NCBI GenBank assembly: GCA_017694935.1
Contig: JADIME010000034.1
Span: 1 to 43,568, forward strand
Source of the DNA: Candidatus Merdivivens pullistercoris
GTDB lineage: Bacteria > Bacteroidota > Bacteroidia > Bacteroidales > UBA932
DNA: 43,568 bases
Direction: 5' to 3'
The position numbers were made by a program, and so were the translations under genes. Below, one piece after another: positions 7,899-15,430 of this stretch; position 1 is the first letter of the stretch, and each line of letters opens with the position of its first letter. Under the pieces are notes generated by a model. It was not told the DNA's origin, did no database searches, and was given only the letters and a program-made list of their open reading frames with translations.

Positions 7899-9811
7899 TT
7901 TCGATAAACCATCTGACAGTATCTTACGGCGGTTTCACGCTTTTGAACGACATATCTTTTCACGTGAGTGAAAAAGACAAGATAGGGCTTGTAGGCAAGA
8001 ATGGGGCCGGTAAAAGCACCGTCCTCAAGCTTATCTGCAATCTGCAGAGTCCTACGTCGGGCAAAATCGATGTTCCGGCGGACTGCAATATAGGCTATCT
8101 GCCGCAGATCATGGAACATTCGAAAGGGAAAACTGTCATCGAAGAGACAATGACCGCCTTTTCGCATATTTACGAGCTCGAAGCCGAACTTGCCCGTATC
8201 GGAGAGGCTTTGGCTGAAAGGGATGATTATGAGTCGAAAGAGTACGGGCGGATGATTGTCAGGATGAACGATATAAATGACATCCTCGGCATGTACAGGA
8301 ACGAGTCCCCGATGGCGGCGGCTGAAAAGACCCTCGTAGGATTAGGATTCAGGAAAGAAGATTTCGACAGGCCTACCGAAACATTCTCGCAGGGATGGAA
8401 TATGAGGATAGAGCTGGCAAAGATACTTTTGCGCAAGCCGGACGTGTTGCTTCTGGACGAGCCGACCAACCACCTCGACATCGAGTCGATACAATGGTTT
8501 GAGGATTATCTCAAGATATACAAGGGGTCCATCGTGCTTATCTCGCATGACAGAAAGTTCCTCGACAATGTTACCAACCGCACGGTGGAGATAATGCTCG
8601 GCAAAATATACGATTACAAGGTTCCATATAGCAAGTATCTGGAACTCAGGAAAGAACGTATCGAACAACAAAAGGCTGCATACGAAAACCAGCAGCGGAT
8701 GATTGAAAAGAACGAAGAGTTTATCGAGCGTTTCAGATACAAACCCACGAAGTCCAATCAGGTGCAGTCCAGGATCAAGGCCTTGGAACGGTTGGAGCGC
8801 ATAGAGATAGATGAACAGGACAACTCTTCGATCAACGTGAAGTTTCCTCCGGCACCGCGTTCCGGCGACATAGTATTCGAAGCCAAAGACCTTAGGGTAG
8901 GTTACGGCTCCAAGGTCGTCTTCGACAATGCCGACATTACAATCAAACGCGGCGAAAAGGTGGCTCTCGTAGGCCGTAACGGCGAAGGCAAGACCACTCT
9001 GATGAGAGTCGTGACCGGGGAACTGGCACCTTTTTCGGGGACATATCGTTCAGGACATAATGTGAATATCGGCTATTATGCACAGAATCAGGAGGATATT
9101 CTCGATAAGAACGACACTGTCTATGATACTTTGGACAAGATAGCCGTAGGGGATATCCGTACAAAACTGCGGGACATACTCGGGGCTTTCCTGTTCAGGG
9201 GCGAGGACATAGACAAGAAGGTGGCGGTGCTGAGCGGAGGGGAGCGGGCCAGGCTTGCTATGGCCAAACTGATGCTGCATCCATACAACCTGCTTGCCTT
9301 GGACGAGCCGACCAACCACATGGACATACGCTCGAAAGATATCCTGAAAAGCGCCCTGCAAAAGTATGACGGGACTTTATTGATAGTTTCCCATGACAGG
9401 GATTTTCTGGACGGGCTTGTAGACAAAGTTTACGAGTTCCGCGGAGGCCGTGTCAAGGAGCATCTCGGCGGGATAGCGGATTTTCTTGAGAGGTTGAAAA
9501 TCGAGAGCCTGCATGAGTTGGAGAAAAGCATTCCCGATTTGCCGTCAGCCGGGCCTGAAAAGAAAAACAAGCCTGTCGCCGAGCAGCGCCGCCGCCAGAA
9601 TGCGGACCGGAATGCCGATAAGAAATTGAAGAATAAAATAGCGGCTTTGGAGAAAAATATAGCGAGACTGGAGGCTGAAATCTCCGGACTCGAACAAAGG
9701 CTGTCCGCTCCGGAGGAAGGGGACGATATTATGGGAATGACCCAGAAATATCTGGAATTGAAGAACGAATTGGACCGCGACATGGATTTGTGGGCGTCTT
9801 CTGCGGATTGA
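7895..9811 (+). CDS. ABC-F family ATP-binding protein (ribosome-associated, Uup/EttA-like)
   Basis: The 638-residue protein has two ABC ATPase domains and no membrane segment, as in ABC-F translation factors. Domain 1: Walker A GKNGAGKS (34-41), signature FSQGWNMRIELAK, Walker B LLLDEPTNHLD (about 186-196). Domain 2: Walker A GRNGEGKT (about 360-367), canonical LSGGERARLAMAK, Walker B ALDEPTNHMD (about 468). The linker between them (KYLELRKERIEQQKAAYENQQ...) is the P-site tRNA-interaction motif region. The C-terminal 100 residues are charged (KKNKPVAEQRRRQNADRNADKKLKNK) and then form a coiled coil, as in Uup. The first signature has Q where SGGW-type members have G. The gene overlaps the thioesterase stop by 4 bp. 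Whether it is a housekeeping or resistance ABC-F cannot be told from sequence; context suggests housekeeping. Confidence 0.92.
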   Translation: MISINHLTVSYGGFTLLNDISFHVSEKDKIGLVGKNGAGKSTVLKLICNLQSPTSGKIDVPADCNIGYLPQIMEHSKGKTVIEETMTAFSHIYELEAELARIGEALAERDDYESKEYGRMIVRMNDINDILGMYRNESPMAAAEKTLVGLGFRKEDFDRPTETFSQGWNMRIELAKILLRKPDVLLLDEPTNHLDIESIQWFEDYLKIYKGSIVLISHDRKFLDNVTNRTVEIMLGKIYDYKVPYSKYLELRKERIEQQKAAYENQQRMIEKNEEFIERFRYKPTKSNQVQSRIKALERLERIEIDEQDNSSINVKFPPAPRSGDIVFEAKDLRVGYGSKVVFDNADITIKRGEKVALVGRNGEGKTTLMRVVTGELAPFSGTYRSGHNVNIGYYAQNQEDILDKNDTVYDTLDKIAVGDIRTKLRDILGAFLFRGEDIDKKVAVLSGGERARLAMAKLMLHPYNLLALDEPTNHMDIRSKDILKSALQKYDGTLLIVSHDRDFLDGLVDKVYEFRGGRVKEHLGGIADFLERLKIESLHELEKSIPDLPSAGPEKKNKPVAEQRRRQNADRNADKKLKNKIAALEKNIARLEAEISGLEQRLSAPEEGDDIMGMTQKYLELKNELDRDMDLWASSAD

Positions 9812-9892
9812 AGATGCCGGTCACGGCAGAGCCTATACGCTGCAAGAATACTTTAGGCCATACAGTGGAAAATAAATTAATCTTAATATATA

Positions 9893-10642
9893 ATGGAAGA
9901 AAACAGAACGACTTGCATATTCGGTATGCATCCGGTGCTTGAGGCGGTACGCTCCGGCAAGACCATCGACAAACTGATGCTGAAAAAAGGTTTGGACAGC
10001 TTGATGCTCAGAGAATTGTTGGAAGAAGCCAAGCGGCATGAAATACCATTCCAGTTCGTGCCTGTGGAAAAACTGGACAAGGTGGCCAAAGGCGGCGCCC
10101 ACCAAGGCGTGGTTGCCTATCTTTCAACCATAGGTTACAGTGACTTCGAGGAAGCGGTAGACAGGGCGTGCGCGACAACGGAAGCCCCCGTATTCGTAAT
10201 GTTGGACGGTGTAAGCGATGTGAGAAACCTCGGAGCCATAGCCCGTAGTACCGAATGTGCGGGAGCCAATGGCATCATAGTCCCGGCAAAAGGAGGGGCC
10301 GCCATAAACGCGGATGCGGTGAAAAGCTCTGCCGGCGCATTGCTGAGGATAGACACATGCCGCGTGTCAAATCTGAAAATGGCCGTGTTCTACCTGAAGC
10401 AGAACGGATTCAAGATAGTAGCGGCTACAGAGAAAAGCGACATGCCCATTTATGATGTCGATATGACAGGGCCGGTTGCCGTCATAATGGGATCCGAGCA
10501 GAAAGGAATATCGCAGTCCCTGTTGGCTCTTGCCGATGCGCAGGCAAGGATACCGATGGCCGGAGAAATATCTTCCCTCAATGTCTCGGCAGCCGCATCG
10601 GTGGTACTTTTTGAGATTGTGCGCCAGCGGTATGGAAAATGA
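9893..10642 (+). CDS. rlmB: 23S rRNA (guanosine-2'-O-)-methyltransferase RlmB-like (TrmH family)
   Basis: A SPOUT-fold RNA 2'-O-ribose methyltransferase, 249 residues. The N-terminal substrate-binding domain starts IFGMHPVLEAVRSGKTIDKLMLKKG and ends near VAKGGAHQGVVAYLS. The catalytic domain has the three TrmH motifs: DGVSDVRNLGAIARSTECAGANG (motif 1, N and R), IMGSEQKGIS (motif 2) and IPMAGEISSLNVSAAASVVLFEIVRQR (motif 3, the knotted SAM-binding loop). RlmB targets G2251 of E. coli 23S rRNA. The exact target here is inferred from the family and not proven; other TrmH enzymes look similar. It is separated by 81 bp from the ABC-F gene, and its 3' end overlaps the dipeptidase start by 11 bp. 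Confidence 0.88.
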   Translation: MEENRTTCIFGMHPVLEAVRSGKTIDKLMLKKGLDSLMLRELLEEAKRHEIPFQFVPVEKLDKVAKGGAHQGVVAYLSTIGYSDFEEAVDRACATTEAPVFVMLDGVSDVRNLGAIARSTECAGANGIIVPAKGGAAINADAVKSSAGALLRIDTCRVSNLKMAVFYLKQNGFKIVAATEKSDMPIYDVDMTGPVAVIMGSEQKGISQSLLALADAQARIPMAGEISSLNVSAAASVVLFEIVRQRYGK

Positions 10643-11654
10643 CTTTACCAATAAGGGGAACATTCCTTTTATTGTCATAGATACTCATTGTGATACTCCC
10701 GGAAGACTTGCCGACGGAGCTGTCCTTTCATCCAAAGGGGACAATGGTCATTTCGACTATCCAAGGATGGCGGAAGGAGGGGTGGACTGTGAGTTTTTTG
10801 CCCTGTACACTCCGAATGACATGCCTCCCGATACCGCCCTGAGGCGTGTCATGGAAATGTCGGCCGCTGTACATGATTCGGTGGAGGCTTTTCCCGGGGT
10901 GCGGATGGCGTATAGTCCGGCAGATGTTATGAGAAACAAGGAGGCAGGCAGGCGTTCCGTTGCAGTAGGCATGGAGAATGCAGCTCCGCTGTGCAAATCC
11001 TTGCCCTTGTTAAGGGAGATGTACAGGATGGGAGTGAGGTATGTAACATTGACCCATAACGGGAACAACGAGATATGCGACGCCGCCCTTGCGCCGGAAA
11101 AACGATGGAACGGGCTGAGCCCTTTCGGAAAAGAATTCGTGTCCGAGATGAACCGCATAGGCATGATGATAGATGTTTCGCATATCTCCGATGATAGTTT
11201 TTTCGATGTCCTGTCCTGCTCATCCGCACCGGTGATTGCATCGCATTCATGTTGCAGGGCCATTTCGGAACACCCGAGGAATATGACAGACGGGATGATA
11301 AAGGCTTTGGCCGATGCCGGAGGTGTCGTGCAGATCAATTTCTGCCCGCTTTTCGTGGATGCCAGTTGCGATGAATCCGCCTATGAAACCCTCCCTTCGT
11401 TCAAGGAAGTCGCGGACCATATAGAGCATGTAATAAAGATTGCAGGGATCGGAAGCGTAGGCATCGGCTCGGATTTCGACGGCATAGACCATACTCCGAA
11501 AGGACTTGAAGACATATCGAAGATGCCTGCCTTGTTGCAAGAACTTTCAGGCAGGGGTTATGGAGAAAAGGAACTGGCTTTGATTGCCGGAGGCAATTTT
11601 CTCAGGGTATGGAAGGCCGTTGATGACAAAAAAACACTGAAAATAGATATGTAA
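10632..11654 (+). CDS. Membrane dipeptidase, peptidase family M19
   Basis: A zinc dipeptidase of 340 residues, renal-dipeptidase family. The reading frame is open further upstream, but ATG 10632 (MENDFTNKGNIPFIVIDTHC) is preferred because the family begins just before the metal motif. Metal and active-site motifs are in order: DTHCDTP (HxD), a glutamate in VAVGMENAAP, YVTLTHNGNNEICD, MIDVSHISDDSFFDVL, IASHSCCRAISEHPRNMTD, and VGIGSDFDGID. No signal peptide is visible, so it is probably cytoplasmic. It overlaps rlmB by 11 bp, so the two are likely co-translated although functionally unrelated. Substrate is probably a dipeptide, possibly D-configured; not determinable here. Confidence 0.9.
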   Translation: MENDFTNKGNIPFIVIDTHCDTPGRLADGAVLSSKGDNGHFDYPRMAEGGVDCEFFALYTPNDMPPDTALRRVMEMSAAVHDSVEAFPGVRMAYSPADVMRNKEAGRRSVAVGMENAAPLCKSLPLLREMYRMGVRYVTLTHNGNNEICDAALAPEKRWNGLSPFGKEFVSEMNRIGMMIDVSHISDDSFFDVLSCSSAPVIASHSCCRAISEHPRNMTDGMIKALADAGGVVQINFCPLFVDASCDESAYETLPSFKEVADHIEHVIKIAGIGSVGIGSDFDGIDHTPKGLEDISKMPALLQELSGRGYGEKELALIAGGNFLRVWKAVDDKKTLKIDM

Positions 11655-11721
11655 ATCCATGTAACAAATATGTTATAATAAAAAAACAACATTGTTATAT
11701 AGATTGAAAGTAAATAAGTTA

Positions 11722-13005
11722 TTAATTGCGCAGCTGTGATATGTAATTTTCGATTTCCAAACGTAGCCGATTGAGCGCGTTTGATGCGAAACTTACTATG
11801 TTTCTCTTCCTGTCCCCGGAAAACACGTATTTTACGGCGGTTGTCCTGTCCGGAGAGGCGATGCCGATCCATACTGTGCCTACAGGTTTGTCTTTGCTGC
11901 CTCCTCCCGGTCCTGCTATTCCAGATGTGGCAACGGAAAAGTCGCTGCCTGTAATCCGGCGCACGCCTGCCGCCATCTCTTTTACGCATTCTTCGCTCAC
12001 AGCCCCGAATACATCGAGTGTTTCCTGCCTTACACCGAGAATGTCCCTTTTTACGCTATTGGCGTATGATGTTACCGAGCCGAGATAGTAGTCGGAACAT
12101 CCGGGGACGGAAGTAAACAGTTCGGAAATACGGCCTCCCGTGCAGGATTCTGCAGCGCTTACGGTCATGGAGGCAGTTCTGAGCATATTGCCTATGACAG
12201 TTTCAAGATTGTCGTTCCCGCTGCCGTAAACGGCGTTTCCGAGCACAGGCCTCAGCTTGTCGAATTCGTCGTCTATCCGCGCCTGTTCCTCTTCGCGTTT
12301 TCCACCGTATATTGACAGTCTCAGCCTCAAACCGATGGCAGGATCAGGCAGGTAAGCCAGTTTCATGTCTTCCGGAAGCGCGGCCTCCCAATCGGAGATC
12401 ATGTCCGACATGATGGATTCTGGGATTCCGAAAGTGACGAGGGTCTTATGATATATGTCCGACAGGGAAAAATGGTTGCGTATGTCCTGCATGATGTCCG
12501 GCAGTGCTCCGGTTGCCTCGTACGGCACTCCCGGAAGCGAATAAAGGACCGGATGATTCGGGAATCTGTCCCCTCCTGGCCGGTACACGGTGATCGGGGC
12601 CATGCCGCACTTATTCAGGATTACTTTGCAGTTGTCTGGTACGAGCGCCTGACCGATATTGTTGGAAGTATGCGCGATACCCCTTTTGTCAAGTATGTCC
12701 GTTATGATTTTTTCCTGCCTTTCATCTATATGCCATCCGGTTGCGCCTGTGATCTCGGCCAAGGCCTTTTTCGTAATATCGTCCTTTGTAGGGCCCAATC
12801 CGCCCGTAATGATTACTATGTTGTGGCTATGCAGCAGCGATGCGATTCCGGACACTATCTTTCCGTTGTCATCGCCGACGGAAAGCATCGTTTCGGTCTT
12901 GATGCCAATGTCACCGAGAGCCTTGGAGATATTCTGCGAATTGGTATCCAGTACCTGGCCGATGAGTATTTCATCGCCGATAGTGCAAATGGCGGCTTTA
13001 AGCAT
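11722..13005 (-). CDS. cinA: CinA-like protein (competence/damage-inducible; nicotinamide-nucleotide amidase)
   Basis: The product has 427 residues in two domains. Residues about 1-170 form the MoaB/MogA-like (COG1058) domain, with GDEILIGQVLDTNSQNISKALGDIGI and ITGGLGPTKDDITKKALAE. This domain is linked to ADP-ribose or CoA pyrophosphatase activity in the family. Residues about 265-425 form the CinA C-terminal amidase domain, with AAESCTGGRISELFTSVPGCSDYYLGSVTSYANSVKRDILGV and ATSGIAGPGGGSKDKPVGTVWIG. The latter deamidates nicotinamide mononucleotide in NAD recycling. Its start overlaps the pyrD stop by 8 bp, so the pair forms a minus-strand operon. A weak hairpin (TAACA/TGTTA, about 11660-11674) lies past its 3' end. 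Confidence 0.93.
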   Translation of the reverse strand: MLKAAICTIGDEILIGQVLDTNSQNISKALGDIGIKTETMLSVGDDNGKIVSGIASLLHSHNIVIITGGLGPTKDDITKKALAEITGATGWHIDERQEKIITDILDKRGIAHTSNNIGQALVPDNCKVILNKCGMAPITVYRPGGDRFPNHPVLYSLPGVPYEATGALPDIMQDIRNHFSLSDIYHKTLVTFGIPESIMSDMISDWEAALPEDMKLAYLPDPAIGLRLRLSIYGGKREEEQARIDDEFDKLRPVLGNAVYGSGNDNLETVIGNMLRTASMTVSAAESCTGGRISELFTSVPGCSDYYLGSVTSYANSVKRDILGVRQETLDVFGAVSEECVKEMAAGVRRITGSDFSVATSGIAGPGGGSKDKPVGTVWIGIASPDRTTAVKYVFSGDRKRNIVSFASNALNRLRLEIENYISQLRN

Positions 13006-14029
13006 TCTTTTCCAAATAATTTACAATATTCCGTACCATGGCAGGGCCTTTATAGATAAACCCCGTGTATATTTCGATAAGCGACGCTCCGGCATCAAGC
13101 ATTTCCTTTGCCTGCTGCGGTGTCATGATTCCCCCGCATGCGATGATCGGGATAAGGCCTTTGCTTTTCTGATGGATATATTTCACCATTTCCTTCGACC
13201 TTTTGAACAAAGGTGCGCCGCTCAATCCTCCGTTGCCGATTGAATCCAACTGTTCTACAGGGGTTTTAAGGCCTTCTCTTGAAGTAGTGGTGTTGGTAGC
13301 CACGATGCCGTCTATTCCCGACAGCAAAGACAGCTCTATGATGTCGTCCAGCTGCTCTTTCGATATGTCTGGCGAAAGTTTTATGAGAATAGGTTTGTAT
13401 TCATCGTAATAGCGCCTCATGTCCAGTACTTTGTCGATGATTCCCGCGAGATGCTCCACGCCCTGCAGCTTGCCGAGCCCGCTCACGTTAGGGCATGAAA
13501 TATTGAGTACGAACATGTCCACAAAGTCGTACGCGAGGGCGAAAACCCGTTCATAGTCGGCTCCGGCGTCTTCCAATGATGTGGTGTTGTTTTTTGTGAT
13601 GTTTGCGGCGATTATGGTTTCCGGCTTGTTTTTTTTCAGGTTCTCAATGGCCTTTTTCACCCCGTTGTTGTTGAGTCCCATACGGTTTATAAGCGCTTCG
13701 TCTTCAACTATCCTGAACAGCCTCGGTTTCTCGTTGCCGTCTTGTGGCAAAGGGGAAATGGAGCCTATCTCGATGAAGCTGAAGCCGAAATTTGCCATGT
13801 CGTTGTAGTATTCGGCATTTTTGTCGAATCCTCCCGCAAGCCCTACCGGGTTCTTGAATTTCAACCCGAACAGTTCCCGCTCCAAATGCGGTGTCTTCCT
13901 GCAATATATCGCTCTCACTATGTTTTTGGCGAAGGGGATGTGCCTTATGATTACCAGGAACATAAGCACTATCTTGTGTGCCGTTTCGGGATAAAATGCA
14001 AAAAACAGGGGCCTTAAAAGTCTGTACAT
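12998..14029 (-). CDS. pyrD: Dihydroorotate dehydrogenase, class 2 (quinone)
   Basis: Oxidises dihydroorotate to orotate in pyrimidine synthesis using FMN, normally with membrane quinone as acceptor. The 343-residue product has the class 2 N-terminal amphipathic extension (MYRLLRPLFFAFYPETAHKIVLMFL). It then has FKNPVGLAGGFDKNAEYY, FIEIGSISPLPQDGNEKPRLFRI, INRMGLNNNG and the C-terminal IIACGGIMTPQQAKEMLDAGASLIEIYTGFIYKGP phosphate/FMN-binding block. Unusually, the catalytic-base motif reads NISCPNVSGL, with Cys where E. coli class 2 PyrD has Ser (NISSPN). Cys is the usual class 1 residue. It is first in a two-gene operon with cinA. Its start lies about 100 bp from the divergent rubredoxin gene. 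Confidence 0.94.
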   Translation of the reverse strand: MYRLLRPLFFAFYPETAHKIVLMFLVIIRHIPFAKNIVRAIYCRKTPHLERELFGLKFKNPVGLAGGFDKNAEYYNDMANFGFSFIEIGSISPLPQDGNEKPRLFRIVEDEALINRMGLNNNGVKKAIENLKKNKPETIIAANITKNNTTSLEDAGADYERVFALAYDFVDMFVLNISCPNVSGLGKLQGVEHLAGIIDKVLDMRRYYDEYKPILIKLSPDISKEQLDDIIELSLLSGIDGIVATNTTTSREGLKTPVEQLDSIGNGGLSGAPLFKRSKEMVKYIHQKSKGLIPIIACGGIMTPQQAKEMLDAGASLIEIYTGFIYKGPAMVRNIVNYLEKNA

Positions 14030-14067
14030 AGTTTAAAAACAGTTCATTTACGCCGCGAATTTAGAAA

Positions 14068-14075
14068 TAAATTTG
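14068..14075 (+). promoter_or_regulatory. Candidate -7 box for the rubredoxin gene
   Basis: TAAATTTG matches TAnnTTTG and lies 55 bp upstream of the rubredoxin ATG, in the divergent region with pyrD. Confidence 0.4.
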
Positions 14076-14130
14076 GATAAATGGGGCAGTATCCTTATTT
14101 TCGCAATATAATATTTTAAACATTGGATTT

Positions 14131-14292
14131 ATGAAGAAATACAGATGCACTGTGTGCCATTGGGAATATGATCCTCAAGTAGGGGATCCTGATTCTGGTA
14201 TAGCTCCGGGAACACCGTTTGAAGAAATACCGGCAGATTGGGTTTGCCCGATGTGCGGTGTCGGAAAAGAAGATTTTGAACCGATAGATTAA
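14131..14292 (+). CDS. Rubredoxin
   Basis: A short gene encoding 53 residues, beginning [20 protein letters not shown]. It has the two iron-binding CxxC pairs of rubredoxin: CTVC (residues 6-9) and CPMC (39-42), the latter followed by G-V-G-K-E-D-F. Between them are the family features [28 protein letters not shown]. It carries one Fe(Cys)4 centre and acts as a one-electron carrier, in anaerobes often for oxidative-stress reductases (rubrerythrin, superoxide reductase). No partner gene is adjacent. The length is exactly typical. It stands alone between pyrD (divergent) and the XRE gene (convergent). Confidence 0.95.
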   Translation: MKKYRCTVCHWEYDPQVGDPDSGIAPGTPFEEIPADWVCPMCGVGKEDFEPID

Positions 14293-14296
14293 GAAC

Positions 14297-14327
14297 CTGT
14301 TTGTTTTTTTTCAAAAGATTCAAACAG
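14297..14327. repeat. Inverted repeat after rubredoxin, possible degenerate GAAGCTGTTT-family copy
   Basis: CTGTTTG (14297-14303) and CAAACAG (14321-14327) are inverted around a T-rich, TCAAAAG-containing spacer. The sequence resembles the ends of the 160-bp repeats (GAAGCTGTTTGAAATTTTTTC). It may be a decayed minimal copy, or simply a hairpin following the rubredoxin stop. Confidence 0.35.
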
Positions 14328-14362
14328 TTTCCGGGAAACAGTCTCGGATTTTGGTCTGATTA

Positions 14363-14398
14363 GGGGGTGCATGTTGTTTTTGCACCCTCTTCTTTTTG
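14363..14398 (+). terminator. Rho-independent terminator after rubredoxin
   Basis: GGGTGCA (14365-14371) pairs with TGCACCC (14381-14387) around a 9-nt loop and is followed by TCTTCTTTTTG. It lies between the convergent rubredoxin and XRE genes and may serve mainly the plus strand. Confidence 0.75.
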
Positions 14399-14421
14399 TC
14401 TATGGGATTTCCAGTCACTGA

Positions 14422-14889
14422 TCATGACAGTTTCCTATGGTCGAATTCTTCGAAAGTATTGTCGTCGTAATAAACGGTTATTCTTGTGATTTTTCGCTGT
14501 ACACAGCCCGGTTTGTCATGGTTTAGACGATTGTCATGAGGTTCAGAGCCGCTTAAAACGATATTATTTTTATCGTTTTCAACAAGTTGCGGTTTATTTT
14601 CCTGTGCTACGGAAATTGTATTGTCCGATTGTGTCCGGCCTTCAGCGGTGTCGAATAGGGTAGACGGGGCTCCTGATTTTTCCCTGTACGGTTTTCCTTT
14701 GCCCAATATGAGCCAGTCCGGATTTATGTCCGGGAATTTTTTCAAGATACTTTGGATAATGTCGTACCCCGGATTGTTTCTGCCGTTCAGGATGTGCGAA
14801 ATGCTCGCTCTCCCTACACCTATCATGTCTGCAAATTGCGCCTGATTGAGTCCTTCAAGTTCCAGAAGATATTGTAAACGCCGATTCAT
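14422..14889 (-). CDS. XRE-family helix-turn-helix transcriptional regulator
   Basis: A 155-residue DNA-binding protein. Residues about 3-60 form an XRE/Cro-CI HTH domain: LQYLLELEGLNQAQFADMIGVGRASISHILNGRNNPGYDIIQSILKKFPDINPDWLILGKG. NQAQFADMIGV is helix 2 and RASISHILNGR the recognition helix. The NPDWLILGKGKPY end is typical of Bacteroidota XRE proteins. The remaining 90 residues are polar and probably disordered, with a short C-terminal segment (KITRITVYYDDNTFEEFDHRKL) that may be a small beta domain. No peptidase or ligand domain is seen. A palindrome covering its -7 box suggests autoregulation. Target genes are unknown. Confidence 0.9.
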   Translation of the reverse strand: MNRRLQYLLELEGLNQAQFADMIGVGRASISHILNGRNNPGYDIIQSILKKFPDINPDWLILGKGKPYREKSGAPSTLFDTAEGRTQSDNTISVAQENKPQLVENDKNNIVLSGSEPHDNRLNHDKPGCVQRKITRITVYYDDNTFEEFDHRKLS

Positions 14890-14890
14890 A

Positions 14891-14917
14891 TTTGTATCAT
14901 TTGAAAATACAAATGTA
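14891..14917 (-). promoter_or_regulatory. XRE gene promoter with overlapping palindrome (candidate operator)
   Basis: TTTGTAT (14891-14897) and ATACAAA (14907-14913) form a perfect 7-bp inverted repeat 2 bp upstream of the start codon. It overlaps a minus-strand -7 box TACATTTG (14910-14917). A second TACATTTG (minus strand) is at 14934-14941, 24 bp further out. An operator overlapping the promoter is the classic autoregulation layout, but this is inference. Confidence 0.5.
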
Positions 14918-15270
14918 GGAAATATTTAGTAAACAAATGTAAATAAGAAGGATTTCATTTTGTAGACAACCGACAATGACATTTTTAAGGATAAATCACG
15001 TTAAATGCACTATAATCTGAGCAATGGCAGAGTTCCCAATCTGCTTGAACTAATAATTTATATATTTTAGACTAAATAATTGGTTACTAATATAGTATAT
15101 GTTAAAATTGCAGATAAACGCAATAAATCCGCTTCAATAACCACACCGTTCACAAAATTGACTTAAATAAAAAGTATATATAAAGTTATTTAAATATTTG
15201 GGTATAAGTTAATTAGTAGTGGTAAAACAACTGAAATAACAATCTTTTATGACGAAGTTATGCCATTTCC

Positions 15271-15354
15271 TTTGTAGTGTACAAATGTTACGATACGAGA
15301 ATACATACGCAACAGGATAGATTACTTTTGTAGTTTACAAAAATATACAAATGT
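15271..15354. promoter_or_regulatory. Paired TTTGTA-n3-TACAAA palindromes upstream of queA
   Basis: Two identical 15-bp palindromes, TTTGTA-GTG-TACAAA (15271-15285) and TTTGTA-GTT-TACAAA (15327-15341), have centres 56 bp apart. A half site, TACAAA, follows at 15346-15351. The second overlaps TACTTTTG (15323-15330), a -7 box candidate. The half sites match the palindrome at the XRE gene start, so the XRE protein is a natural candidate binder. The rest of the 540-bp gap (14918-15270, 15355-15391) is AT-rich and shows no gene or RNA that I recognise. Confidence 0.5.
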
Positions 15355-15391
15355 GAAAATTGAAATATTTTCAAGTGAATGCAGAATTGTA

Positions 15392-15399
15392 TACTTTTG
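15392..15399 (+). promoter_or_regulatory. Candidate -7 box for queA
   Basis: TACTTTTG fits TAnnTTTG and lies 31 bp ahead of the GTG start, giving a short leader. Confidence 0.5.
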
Positions 15400-15430
15400 C
15401 ACACTGAATTAAAAACAGAGGGTTTTAAAC

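Noticed and set aside
14990..15100. tRNA gene in the gap upstream of queA
   Set aside because: No cloverleaf with T-arm GTTCRA and matching acceptor stem could be built. The region is too AT-rich.
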